From JAXGPP01 sp040766885 (lineage in GTDB: Bacteria > Planctomycetota > Planctomycetia > Pirellulales > Thermoguttaceae), in assembly GCA_040766885.1 (NCBI GenBank), contig JAXGPP010000015.1, forward strand, positions 124,001 to 188,000: DNA of 64,000 nt, in the 5' to 3' direction. This document shows, in pieces, positions 1-7,963 of this stretch (positions within the stretch are counted from its first letter, which is position 1; every line of letters starts with the position of its first letter). The notes beneath the pieces are model-generated. The model was not told the DNA's origin. It searched no databases and saw only the letters and a program-made list of their open reading frames with translations. Position numbers and translations under genes: made by a program.

Positions 1-1770
1 GACTTGACGCACCCCGAGGACCGCCCGGAGGTGAACGAGCGCCTGGCGGCCTACCTTGCCGGAGTCGCCGGACAGGGCGGGGAGTACCATGTGGAGAAAC
101 GGTACGTCCGCAAGGACGGCGAAGTCGTCTGGGTGGAAGTCACTGCGGCGCTCGTGCGGGACTCCGAGGGCCGGCCGCTCCGTTCCGCGGGCATCATTCA
201 GGACATCACCGAACGCCGGCGAATTGAACAGGCTCTCAAGGAAGACGACCGGCGAAAGGACGAGTTTCTCGCCATGCTGGGGCATGAGTTGAGAAACCCG
301 CTGGCCGCAATCACTGCGGGACTGCGGCTGCTGCGCTCGCCCAATGCCGAGCGGCATGAATGGGTCATAGGTTCTTTGGAGCACCAGACCAGGCAGCTCG
401 TGGCCTTGGTGGACGACCTCCTGGACATCTCGCGCATCACCCGAGGCAAGATTCAGCTCCGGCCGGAAATCGTCGACCTGAGGACGGTGGCCCAGAACGC
501 TGCCGAGTCGGTGTCTGCCCTGATCGCGGAGAAGAAGCACTCCTTCAGCATCTCCTGCCCGGAGTTGCCGCTCGCCGTCCTGGGCGACCCCACGCGGTTG
601 CAGCAGATCATCGCGAACCTGGTCAATAATGCGGCAAAATACACACCCGACGAAGGGCGCATCGAGCTGACGCTCAACCAGCTTGGGGACGAAGCGGTGA
701 TTGCCGTGAAGGACAACGGGATGGGAATCCCGGCGGATATGCAGGAGTCGATCTTCGAGCTGTTCGGCCAGGTCGATTCACCAACGCATCGGCCGCAGCA
801 AGGGTTGGGCATCGGATTGAACCTGGTCAAGACGCTCGCGGTCCGTCATGGCGGGAGCGTGGCCGTAGCCAGTGAAGGTGAAGGAAAGGGCAGCTTGTTC
901 ACCGTTCGGTTGCCCGCGGTGGAGTGGCCCAATGAACTACAATGCCCCGACGGACGGAAGACAGGCGCTGGTGAAGACCCGCTCGATATTCTCCTCGTCG
1001 AGGATAATCATCAATCGGCGGAGATGCTCAAGGCGGTGCTTGAGGAAAGATCCCACTCGGTCCGAGTCGCTGAGAGCGGACGCGAGGCGATCCGTCTGGC
1101 GCTGGCATCTCAACCGGACCTCGTCATTCTCGACATCGGGCTTCCCGATATCAGCGGGTATGAGGTCGCCCAAGCGCTTCGACAGGAGCTTGGGTATGCC
1201 AGCACTCTGATCATTGCGGCCACCGGCTACGGACAGGATAGAGATCGACAACGTTCGCGAGAGGCCGGGATCGACCATCACCTGGTCAAGCCGATCGAGT
1301 ATGAAACGGTCGCTCTCCTGGCGCGGGAATGGCGGAGGACCGCGAGGCAGCGAGGACGTGGGCCGCAGCGTCATCCCGCGGCCGAACGCCAAGGCACGGG
1401 CCGAGAAGGTGCCCGGATCCTGGTGATTGACGACGTCCGTGCTATCGCGCAGATGACGCAGGAAATGCTCGAGGAGGAAGGTCATCAGGTCGAGACTGCT
1501 TTCGACGGGCGCAGCGGGCTTGAGGCCGCCCGGCGTTTCCGGCCGGACCTGATTCTCTGCGATCTCAGCATGCCCGGGTGGAGTGGCTTTGACGTTCTTC
1601 GCGAGCTACAGGCCGATGCGGTCCTCAAGCACTCCGTGGTTGTCGCCGTGACAGGTTATGATGACGACACCGAGAAGAGCCGCACCGCTCAGGCCGGCTT
1701 TCACGCGCATATCGTCAAACCACTCATACCTGAATCGCTACAGGAGGTGATTCGCAGATTCCTGACCTGA
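1..1770 (+). CDS. Hybrid sensor histidine kinase with two receiver domains (5' partial)
   Basis: The gene is open at the window edge, so its N-terminus is missing. The visible 589 codons start inside a PAS/PAC domain (ending near QDITERR). Next comes a HisKA H-box (FLAMLGHELRNPL), where the phosphorylated His lies, and a HATPase_c domain with N-box IIANLVNNAAKY, G1 box DNGMGIP and G2 box GLGIGLNL. Two CheY-like receivers follow, one starting ILLVEDN and one starting ILVIDD, each with a phospho-acceptor Asp (ILDIGLP and LCDLSMP) and a conserved Lys (VKP). The protein should sense a signal and pass phosphate from His to Asp inside one chain. No output domain follows the second receiver, so a separate phosphotransfer protein is likely. 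No partner gene is adjacent. Confidence 0.93.
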   Translation, partial: DLTHPEDRPEVNERLAAYLAGVAGQGGEYHVEKRYVRKDGEVVWVEVTAALVRDSEGRPLRSAGIIQDITERRRIEQALKEDDRRKDEFLAMLGHELRNPLAAITAGLRLLRSPNAERHEWVIGSLEHQTRQLVALVDDLLDISRITRGKIQLRPEIVDLRTVAQNAAESVSALIAEKKHSFSISCPELPLAVLGDPTRLQQIIANLVNNAAKYTPDEGRIELTLNQLGDEAVIAVKDNGMGIPADMQESIFELFGQVDSPTHRPQQGLGIGLNLVKTLAVRHGGSVAVASEGEGKGSLFTVRLPAVEWPNELQCPDGRKTGAGEDPLDILLVEDNHQSAEMLKAVLEERSHSVRVAESGREAIRLALASQPDLVILDIGLPDISGYEVAQALRQELGYASTLIIAATGYGQDRDRQRSREAGIDHHLVKPIEYETVALLAREWRRTARQRGRGPQRHPAAERQGTGREGARILVIDDVRAIAQMTQEMLEEEGHQVETAFDGRSGLEAARRFRPDLILCDLSMPGWSGFDVLRELQADAVLKHSVVVAVTGYDDDTEKSRTAQAGFHAHIVKPLIPESLQEVIRRFLT

Positions 1771-1805
1771 TGGGAATGAATGTCCGCCGCAGATCGTGAT
1801 GGTCA

Positions 1806-1823
1806 CCCGTGCTGAAGCACGGG
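1806..1823. terminator. Perfect 7-bp hairpin after the histidine kinase
   Basis: CCCGTGC and GCACGGG are separated by a TGAA tetraloop, 36 bases after the kinase stop codon. The position fits a transcription terminator. There is no T-run behind it, so it may instead be a REP-like palindrome. Confidence 0.45.
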
Positions 1824-1863
1824 CCTAAGACCGCTGACGCGGAGAAGGGTAGCGAACGACCCT

Positions 1864-1994
1864 CGGAGCCGGTGTAACGGGTCGACGAGTGGCAGGAGAA
1901 ATGGATGCCAGGGGGCGGGCTTTGACGTCGAGACGGCTGCACCACAAGTGGAAAAGCATGTTCATGGCTGAGGGCCGTGAGACATGGCACCCGG
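1864..1994 (+). repeat. Dispersed palindromic repeat, copy 1 (long form)
   Basis: This is about 130 bases, similar along its length to the copy at 3091-3217. Shared blocks are GTAACGGGTCGACGAGTGGC, GAGACGGCTGCACCACAA and the hairpin core near 1959-1985. The core has TCAtGGCt and aGGCCGTGA arms with outer ATGT/ACAT pairs. A long open frame runs from here into the protease gene, but the repeat is more likely non-coding. Confidence 0.75.
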
Positions 1995-2148
1995 CTCGCC
2001 GAGCAAGAGAGAACGATCGTCGACGCATCTGACGGCGACTCGTACAATTCGGGAGAATGGGCTGGCGACAGCGCGTTGGCGGCCGCGGCGGAGCGATTGG
2101 TTCGCGTGGTGTCGCGTCTCGATCTGGCTGTTTGAAGGATGGGCAGAC

Positions 2149-3069
2149 ATGTTCCCGCTGGGAAGACGGACCGCTGTGCTTGCTTGCGCACTGGGCATTT
2201 GCTGGAGCGCGGAGTCGGCGGGACAGCGAGTCGACCGAGTTCAACCGCCGTGGGCGGATCCGGAGGCGATGTTCGAGGCGATCTTTGGCGAGGAAGGGGA
2301 GGTGGACGCGAAGACGCTGGCGGAAATCGAGGTTTCCCCGCTGGAGGAGCGGCAGATCGGCAAGCAGGCGGTCGAGGCCTATCTGAATCGGCTCCAAGCC
2401 CAGGGACTGCGCGTGGTGAGAAGAGGCGCGGATGTGGAGTACTTGCGATCGCTCGTCGACAAGCTCCACCCGTTGATGATCCAGCGCGAGCGGTACCCGG
2501 AGATCGAGATCGCCCTGGTCCTGTCGGACCGCTGCGACGCGCGGTGCTTTCCGGGCGGGTACCTGGTGTTCTTTCGAGGACTACTCGAGTTGCCGGAGAA
2601 CGAGGCGGCGTTGATCGGCATAGTCGGGCACGAGCTCGCGCACCTGGATCGGGGGCACCAGACGCGGCGGATCCAGCAGATGAAGCTCGCCGAGCGGACT
2701 TTTTCGGGACGGGGCGGCGCGATGACGCCGGAGAAGTTCTTCGCCGTGGGAGGCGTGATGATGCGCGGGCTGCTGCGGCCATTCCGACCCGACTACGAGC
2801 GCGAGGCCGACCTGGACGGCGCACGGTGGTCGTACCAGGCGGGTTACGATTGCCGCGAGATGGCCAGGCTCTTCCTGCAGCACGAGCAGCGCAAGGCCGG
2901 CCGTGATCTGGCGATCCCCGAGTTCTTTCGCAGCCATCCTACAGGTGCCGATCGGCACCAGGCGATCATGAAGGAGTACGATCGCCTGCAAAGGGAGAAC
3001 CCGAGGGACGATCTTGTCAAGGGTGAGGAGAATCTGCGGGCGCGAGTGGCCGTGCCTGGTGAGCCGTAG
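2149..3069 (+). CDS. Secreted M48-family zinc metalloprotease
   Basis: This 306-residue protein has an N-terminal signal peptide (hydrophobic TAVLACALGICW) and a gluzincin motif GHELAHLD with the zinc His residues at about 161 and 165. A second conserved motif, EREADLDGARW, supplies the third zinc ligand Glu. The layout is that of Ste24/BepA-like M48 peptidases, which act on membrane or periplasmic proteins. The frame is open back to 1984, inside a repeat. ATG 2149 was chosen because it gives a clean signal peptide and has GAAGGA upstream. It is flanked on both sides by the dispersed repeat. The substrate is unknown. Confidence 0.88.
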   Translation: MFPLGRRTAVLACALGICWSAESAGQRVDRVQPPWADPEAMFEAIFGEEGEVDAKTLAEIEVSPLEERQIGKQAVEAYLNRLQAQGLRVVRRGADVEYLRSLVDKLHPLMIQRERYPEIEIALVLSDRCDARCFPGGYLVFFRGLLELPENEAALIGIVGHELAHLDRGHQTRRIQQMKLAERTFSGRGGAMTPEKFFAVGGVMMRGLLRPFRPDYEREADLDGARWSYQAGYDCREMARLFLQHEQRKAGRDLAIPEFFRSHPTGADRHQAIMKEYDRLQRENPRDDLVKGEENLRARVAVPGEP

Positions 3070-3090
3070 ACGGCGCTCGGGAGGCGATGG

Positions 3091-3217
3091 CGTAACGGTT
3101 CGACGAGTGGCAGAAGAAATGTCGGGGGAAGCGCTGGCGTACGAACTGGCAGCCGAGACGGCTGCACCACAAAGTGCGGCATGTTCACGGCCGAGGGCCG
3201 TGAGACAGGGCACCGGC
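3091..3217 (+). repeat. Dispersed palindromic repeat, copy 2 (long form)
   Basis: It begins GTAACGGTTCGACGAGTGGC and ends with the hairpin core ATGTTCACGGCC-GAG-GGCCGTGAGACA near 3181-3206. Its last 70 bases are repeated almost exactly at 3238-3308, so copies 2 and 3 form a local tandem. Confidence 0.8.
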
Positions 3218-3227
3218 GCCATTTGAT

Positions 3228-3310
3228 CGGGTGCGCCGGGCAGCCGAGACGGCTGCACCACAAAGTGCGGCATGTTCACGGCCGAGGGCCGCGGGACATG
3301 GCACCCGGCG
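3228..3310 (+). repeat. Dispersed palindromic repeat, copy 3 (short form)
   Basis: It holds CAGCCGAGACGGCTGCACCA and the following hairpin core, nearly identical to bases 3148-3217. It lies just upstream of the next gene and could enter that gene's 5' leader. Confidence 0.8.
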
Positions 3311-3367
3311 TCGTCGGCAGTTGAGGACGTTACGAAGCTGATGTCGGGAGTGCGGAAAGGACCGTTC

Positions 3368-4357
3368 ATGTCTCGATCCAAGCAGATCGATATGTCGGAG
3401 GTGCGTTTCGCTGCGGAGCTACGGATTGGGAACATTCGATTGGCCAAGGCGAACACGCTTCCGCTGGCGGAGACGTTCGTCGACATCTCGGCGGGCGAGG
3501 TGTCGATCACATTCTGGGGTGATACGCCGGCGCCGTGGGATGATATTTCGCTGGCGTCGATCCGCATGTTCCGGCTGCCGCGAGGAAGGGCCGAGTTCCA
3601 GCGGCAGATCGAGTGGTTCAGCGACAAGCGAAAGCAGCGCGCCCGGTTGCCGGAAGGAGTCCCGTTCGACGAGCATACGCTGGCCCTCCGCAACGTTCCG
3701 GAATCGTGGAAGCACACCGCGTTTGCCCGCTCCGGGCGGGATTTCATCCACATCTACGAGTCGAAGCAGCAGGCGATCCTGATCCGCCTGCTGGGCAAGG
3801 CGGGAACGATTCTCGACAACCCGCTGCTCAAGCGAATCCACAGGAATCTCAGCATCGCCGAACAGCAGTGGATTGCGAAGTTCCCGGTCACGGAACGGCG
3901 CACCCGGACGTCGCGGACGAGAGACACCCGACTGGCGGCGGACGTGAAGATGGAGATGCAGGGGGCGGCTGCGCGAGCGCGCACGCTACTGAACCTGGAC
4001 CGGATCCGCGATCCGAAGAAGACCGCGGAGGCAATTCATCGATCGCTGGACGAAGTGCGAAGCCGCAAGCGCCTGGGGGCGGAAGCCAAGAAGCGGCTCG
4101 CGATCGACTATGGTGTACTATGGGGCAACGCGCTCTGCGAAGCCGCACAATGGGAATGGTGCTGCGTGAAGACAGCCGGACAGGAAACCTACGCGGTAAC
4201 GAGCGAGAACCGCTCGCATGCGGTCGATCCGATCGGCGTGATGCATCAAGTCCTGTCGTCGCGGCGGGCAGCCAACAACTCCCTGCTGCTGTTCAACATG
4301 ATCGTATCGGGCGATCTGCCGCAATCGCCCGCTCATGCGTATTGCTGGTTGACATGA
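3368..4357 (+). CDS. Hypothetical protein, function unknown
   Basis: The 329-residue protein has no signal peptide and no motif I recognise. It is rich in Arg, Lys and Glu, and starts MSRSKQIDMSEVRF. The middle holds an Arg/Lys/Thr-rich stretch (TERRTRTSRTRDTR) and the C-terminal third looks globular. The reading frame is open from 3272, inside repeat copy 3. ATG 3368 was preferred because a purine-rich GGAAAGGA lies about 9 bases upstream. It is probably cytoplasmic. Codon use resembles its neighbours, so it looks like a real resident gene. Confidence 0.65.
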   Translation: MSRSKQIDMSEVRFAAELRIGNIRLAKANTLPLAETFVDISAGEVSITFWGDTPAPWDDISLASIRMFRLPRGRAEFQRQIEWFSDKRKQRARLPEGVPFDEHTLALRNVPESWKHTAFARSGRDFIHIYESKQQAILIRLLGKAGTILDNPLLKRIHRNLSIAEQQWIAKFPVTERRTRTSRTRDTRLAADVKMEMQGAAARARTLLNLDRIRDPKKTAEAIHRSLDEVRSRKRLGAEAKKRLAIDYGVLWGNALCEAAQWEWCCVKTAGQETYAVTSENRSHAVDPIGVMHQVLSSRRAANNSLLLFNMIVSGDLPQSPAHAYCWLT

Positions 4358-4399
4358 CGATGCGGACGGGCAGCACTGCGGGGCGGGTCAGGATTGGTG

Positions 4400-4443
4400 C
4401 CCGGCATGTTCACGGCCGAAGGCCGTGAGACATCGCACCCGGT
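4400..4443 (+). repeat. Dispersed palindromic repeat, copy 4 (core only)
   Basis: The core GGCATGTTCACGGCCGAAGG is followed by CCGTGAGACATCGCACCCGG. It lies between two convergent genes and carries the same TCACGGCC/GGCCGTGA stem. It could serve as a two-way terminator. Confidence 0.75.
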
Positions 4444-4538
4444 GGGCGGCGGCGGGCGAATTGTGGGGAGGCACTCGGCCGGGAAACGACTTCCGACTAT
4501 TCCGAAAAAGCGGAAACCGATCAGCTCCTTCGGCAAGG

Positions 4539-4961
4539 TCAGCCGCGTTCGAGGACCACGGCGTCGGGATGAGTGATCTTCAGTAGCTCGAAGACCTCGG
4601 CCATCACGCCGGAGTGGAGGTGCCGCATCTCGTCGTGAGCCTTGCGGGCGGCGGCGTGAGCGAGTTCGAGACTCTCGTGCTCGGCCATCGACGACTCATC
4701 CTCGATGTCGTCGACGATCCAGGCGTTATCGCGGAAAGCCTGCTCATGGCGAGCGAGATGCGCTTCATGTACCTGGATCTGGCGAGCGTGTTCGTCGAGC
4801 GCGGCTTCGGCTTCGTTCCACGCCGCCTTGATGGCCTGGAGCATCGCGTCGGCCTGGCGATGCTCGGTACGCCAGCGGGCAATGTCCTCCAGCCAGTCGC
4901 CGTGCTCCATCCTGGCCTCGCGATGTTCGGCATGCATCGCGTTCAGATCGACCTTGGACAT
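4539..4961 (-). CDS. Small coiled-coil hypothetical protein
   Basis: This 140-residue protein is rich in Ala, Glu, His and Arg, with heptad-like spacing through most of its length, consistent with a long helical coiled coil (for example AAWNEAEAALDEHARQIQ). It has no signal peptide, Cys cluster or catalytic motif. A good ribosome-binding site, GGAGGGCGTCC, precedes ATG 4961. The unusually high His content (HAEHREARMEHG, HEAHLARHEQ) is visible. The gene converges with the preceding one and stands alone. Function unknown. Confidence 0.7.
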   Translation of the reverse strand: MSKVDLNAMHAEHREARMEHGDWLEDIARWRTEHRQADAMLQAIKAAWNEAEAALDEHARQIQVHEAHLARHEQAFRDNAWIVDDIEDESSMAEHESLELAHAAARKAHDEMRHLHSGVMAEVFELLKITHPDAVVLERG

Positions 4962-5214
4962 GGACGCCCTCCGTTGTAAGTGGAGCGATAGAACTCCAGT
5001 TCGGCAGGCGCGAAAAGCTCATTCGTGCCGGGGCTGGGCTAGGGGGCCAGAGACGATGAGACTCACGATCCCAACCCGAAGGTGATTATAGCGCGTGCAT
5101 TGGTGAAGTCGAGCAACCCGAAGGTGTGGTTCAACTCACACGCGGGGCGTCGCCATCGAGGCGTGACATTCAGCCGCAGGGGTCGAGGCCGGCTCTCCAG
5201 GCAGGACGCGACGT

Positions 5215-6267
5215 TCAGAAAGTGCTTGTCAGTCGGATCATTGCCGTGTCGGCCGGTTCGTAATCACCTTCGCCCGAGGTGTATTCGAGGCGGCGACCGA
5301 AGAGGTACCCGATCTCGATACCCGAATAACGGTTGCCCTTGTCTACCGCCGCGAGGCCGACGCACACGCGGAGGTCGCGGTAGGTGGCGAGATCGTCTTC
5401 CATCGTCGTCCGTTCGACGGCCCAGGAGCCGCCGCCCAACTCGCCGCTGATATAGAACTGACGCTGCTTGGGCAACTGGAATACGATGCGTGGCCGGGGG
5501 AAGACCGCTTCGAGACGGATGCCGTCATGGGGCAGCAGAATCACTCCGACGACAGGAAGGATCTTCACGTCGCCCCGGTCCAGGTAGTCGACGCCGAAGA
5601 CCAGTTGCCATGCCGGCTGAAACATCAGGAAGCCGACGGCGTGAGCCGGAAAGCGGATGCCTTCGCGGCTGCTCCCTTCGAAATCGCTGGAGGCCATCAC
5701 AGAGGCGGCGACATCGAAGGCGAACGGGCCCAACTGTTCGCGGTGCTGATAGGCGATGCTGAAGTCGTAGAGCCGCGGCGGCATGTCGGTGCGGACCGGG
5801 CCGTTGAGGAAATGGAATTCGAGCCCGAATCCCAGTCCCTGCTTTGCACCCGGCGGCTGATAGTGGTCTGATTTGAGAGAAAACATGCCGAAGCGGTCGT
5901 CGCTGCCAAAGATCCACTCGGTGGAACTCGTTTCGTAGCGATAGCCGAGGAAATCGGGGAGCGGATTGGGGTCGCAGAGTTCGACCTCGGGTTCGATCTC
6001 CAGGGTCAGATCGGGAGTCAGGCCATTGAAGTTGGATGCCAGGGGAGCCGACTCGACGGGCGACGGAACGACGACGGGCGACTGATTGAAATCGGGCGAC
6101 TGATCGAAAGCGGGCGGCGGAACGACTGGTTGCGGCGGATTGACGACTGAGGGCGACTCGCCCAGGGGGGGCCAAGGCTGGAGATTCTCGTCGGGAAACT
6201 GCGCAAAGGCGGGCGAGACGAGAAGCCAGGCGATTAGCCCGAACAGTGGCGAAGGATGCCCGCGCAT
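5215..6267 (-). CDS. Putative outer-membrane beta-barrel protein
   Basis: This 350-residue secreted protein has a signal peptide (LFGLIAWLLVSPAFA), then a Pro-rich linker with short tandem repeats (FDQSPDFNQSPVVVPSP). After the linker come alternating polar and hydrophobic strands up to a C-terminal Phe (MIRLTSTF), the usual end of outer-membrane barrels. The frame is open upstream to 6543, across a repeat. ATG 6267 was chosen because the signal peptide starts there. The ribosome-binding site is weak. It may be the first gene of a minus-strand unit. No specific porin family was recognised. Confidence 0.65.
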   Translation of the reverse strand: MRGHPSPLFGLIAWLLVSPAFAQFPDENLQPWPPLGESPSVVNPPQPVVPPPAFDQSPDFNQSPVVVPSPVESAPLASNFNGLTPDLTLEIEPEVELCDPNPLPDFLGYRYETSSTEWIFGSDDRFGMFSLKSDHYQPPGAKQGLGFGLEFHFLNGPVRTDMPPRLYDFSIAYQHREQLGPFAFDVAASVMASSDFEGSSREGIRFPAHAVGFLMFQPAWQLVFGVDYLDRGDVKILPVVGVILLPHDGIRLEAVFPRPRIVFQLPKQRQFYISGELGGGSWAVERTTMEDDLATYRDLRVCVGLAAVDKGNRYSGIEIGYLFGRRLEYTSGEGDYEPADTAMIRLTSTF

Positions 6268-6510
6268 GAGATGATCCCGAGAAGGAGACAGTCCGGCAGG
6301 CGATCGGTACCGCATCGTGCCCCGGCTCGTCAAGGGCAGGTGTTGAAACGAGCAAGCGATGGCAGGATAGAGAAGGATGAAGTTTGCCCAGTTCGCCACG
6401 ACGAGGAGCCTGAAATGGGCCAACCGCAGTTCCCTCACTTCCGCTGCGAGAGAGTCCTTGCGGAGCGATGGCACCGGGTGATCGAGGCCCTCGGCGGGAC
6501 GGTCGAGCGG

Positions 6511-6546
6511 CATGGTAACGGCCACGGGCCGTGAGCATGGCACCCG
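6511..6546 (+). repeat. Dispersed palindromic repeat, copy 5 (diverged core)
   Basis: CATGGTAACGGCCACGGGCC followed by GTGAGCATGGCACCCG matches the repeat core with several changes. It sits 13 bases after the stop of the next minus-strand gene. Confidence 0.6.
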
Positions 6547-6559
6547 ATAATGGCTCGTG

Positions 6560-7678
6560 TCATCGGCTGACGGGTGTGAGGGGACCGATGTACTTTCTGG
6601 CCACGACGAGGTGGTCCCACCAGACCTTGCTGCTGCCTTTCTCGGGCTGGGACATGTAGCGGTAGAGCCAGAGGGCGTTGATGTTCAGATCCGGCGTGCT
6701 CCGCCAGGCAAAGCCGGGGAAAGGCCTGCCGCCCGGGATGGGCACTCCCCTGCCCTGCCGGTAGTCCCACGCGATGCCCTCCTCGGACACGTAGGGTTTG
6801 AACTTGTCGAAGACCCAGGTGCCGGATGAAGGAAAGCCTTTGCCCAGGTAGCTGGTGATGCGGCCGTCGGCGGTGCGGCTGAGCTTCCCGCCGAGCCAGT
6901 AGGCTTGTTCGCCATTGGTGTCGCCGACGTCGTTCATCTTGACCATCACCTCGAGGCAGATCCACTGGTCGCGAGCGACGGCGCGGTCGGGTACGCCGGC
7001 TTCGAACATGTTTCCCCAGGTCTGGCCGCGCGGCGGGCTGCCGCCCATGTGCTGCCAGTAGGTGTAGAAGTTCCAGGTGGTAAAGCGACCGGGCTCGACC
7101 TGGGTGGTCCAACGGGTATCGCCAGCGGGCCGCTCCCCTGCCCCGCCCTGCGGCCACGGCGTGGCCGGGTTGAATCCGACCAGGCCGCTGCCGTAATGGT
7201 GGATGGGAGCATGTTCGCGGTTGAACTTCATGTAGAAGCGAAAGAAGAGCTGGTCGTAGCCGTAGCCTCCATTATCGTTCTTCAAGCGGCGGTAGAAGTT
7301 GCCGCCGTCCATGTAGCCCTGCGTGCCTCCAGACACCCGGGTGAGAAGGAGTGATTGCTTACCACCGCTGCCGGGCGGAACTTCTTCGGACCTGGCCATG
7401 ATCGGCTTGCCGGCCACCGATTCCCAGCGGCCGCGGATCTCGTCGAGCGAACCTTCGAACGATTCGACGAAGACAACGTCGGGGTCGCTTTCGATGCCCA
7501 CATCGCCGGGGTAGCGGGTGGCGATGCCGGCGCGGCCCTCGGCAATCGGCGGAGTCGCCTGCGGCTGGACCTCGATCGCCGAGACCTGCGGCAGGTCGGC
7601 GGCGAACGCCTGAGGGCCGACGAGCAGGCTTACAACATAAAGGGATATGGCGGCTGTCAGGACTCTTGTTCCGCTCAT
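6560..7678 (-). CDS. Secreted polysaccharide lyase-like jelly-roll protein
   Basis: This 372-residue protein has a signal peptide (VLTAAISLYVVSLLVGPQAFA). The rest looks like a concanavalin-type beta sandwich: FVESFEGSLDEIRGRW opens the fold, followed by many aromatic strands (LFFRFYMKFNRE, WTTQVEPGRFTTWNFYTYW, WWDHLVVARKYIG). This resembles alginate/glucuronan lyase-like and LamG-like secreted proteins, but I cannot name the family with certainty. ATG 7678 is preferred over an upstream frame opening at 7768 because it begins the signal peptide. It is divergent from a heparinase-like gene, which supports a shared role in breaking down uronic-acid polysaccharides. Confidence 0.65.
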   Translation of the reverse strand: MSGTRVLTAAISLYVVSLLVGPQAFAADLPQVSAIEVQPQATPPIAEGRAGIATRYPGDVGIESDPDVVFVESFEGSLDEIRGRWESVAGKPIMARSEEVPPGSGGKQSLLLTRVSGGTQGYMDGGNFYRRLKNDNGGYGYDQLFFRFYMKFNREHAPIHHYGSGLVGFNPATPWPQGGAGERPAGDTRWTTQVEPGRFTTWNFYTYWQHMGGSPPRGQTWGNMFEAGVPDRAVARDQWICLEVMVKMNDVGDTNGEQAYWLGGKLSRTADGRITSYLGKGFPSSGTWVFDKFKPYVSEEGIAWDYRQGRGVPIPGGRPFPGFAWRSTPDLNINALWLYRYMSQPEKGSSKVWWDHLVVARKYIGPLTPVSR

Positions 7679-7963
7679 CGGAGAACCTTGACGGGTCAGA
7701 GGTCGGCCCGCACTGCACGGCGAGCAGCGGGCTGAGACTATTGGATAGGGCCGAGCAGGGAGCGTCAAGGATGCGAGCGGGCGACCGACAGGTAGGAATG
7801 CGCTCGGGGCTGTTGCTTCACCGGATGTCAGCGGGCAGAATATCGGGCGACGGCCGCGCCGTGGTCGGCAGTTGCGCTGCGCGGAAACAGAGAGCGGTGG
7901 ACAGAAGGATGGGCCGCCCGTTGGCGAGTCATGTTTTGCGTCCTAGCGACAGGAGGCGACAAG

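Noticed and set aside
4394..4576. A 60-codon frame starting in repeat copy 4
   Set aside because: Its start and first codons are the repeat itself, and it overlaps the end of the coiled-coil gene on the other strand.
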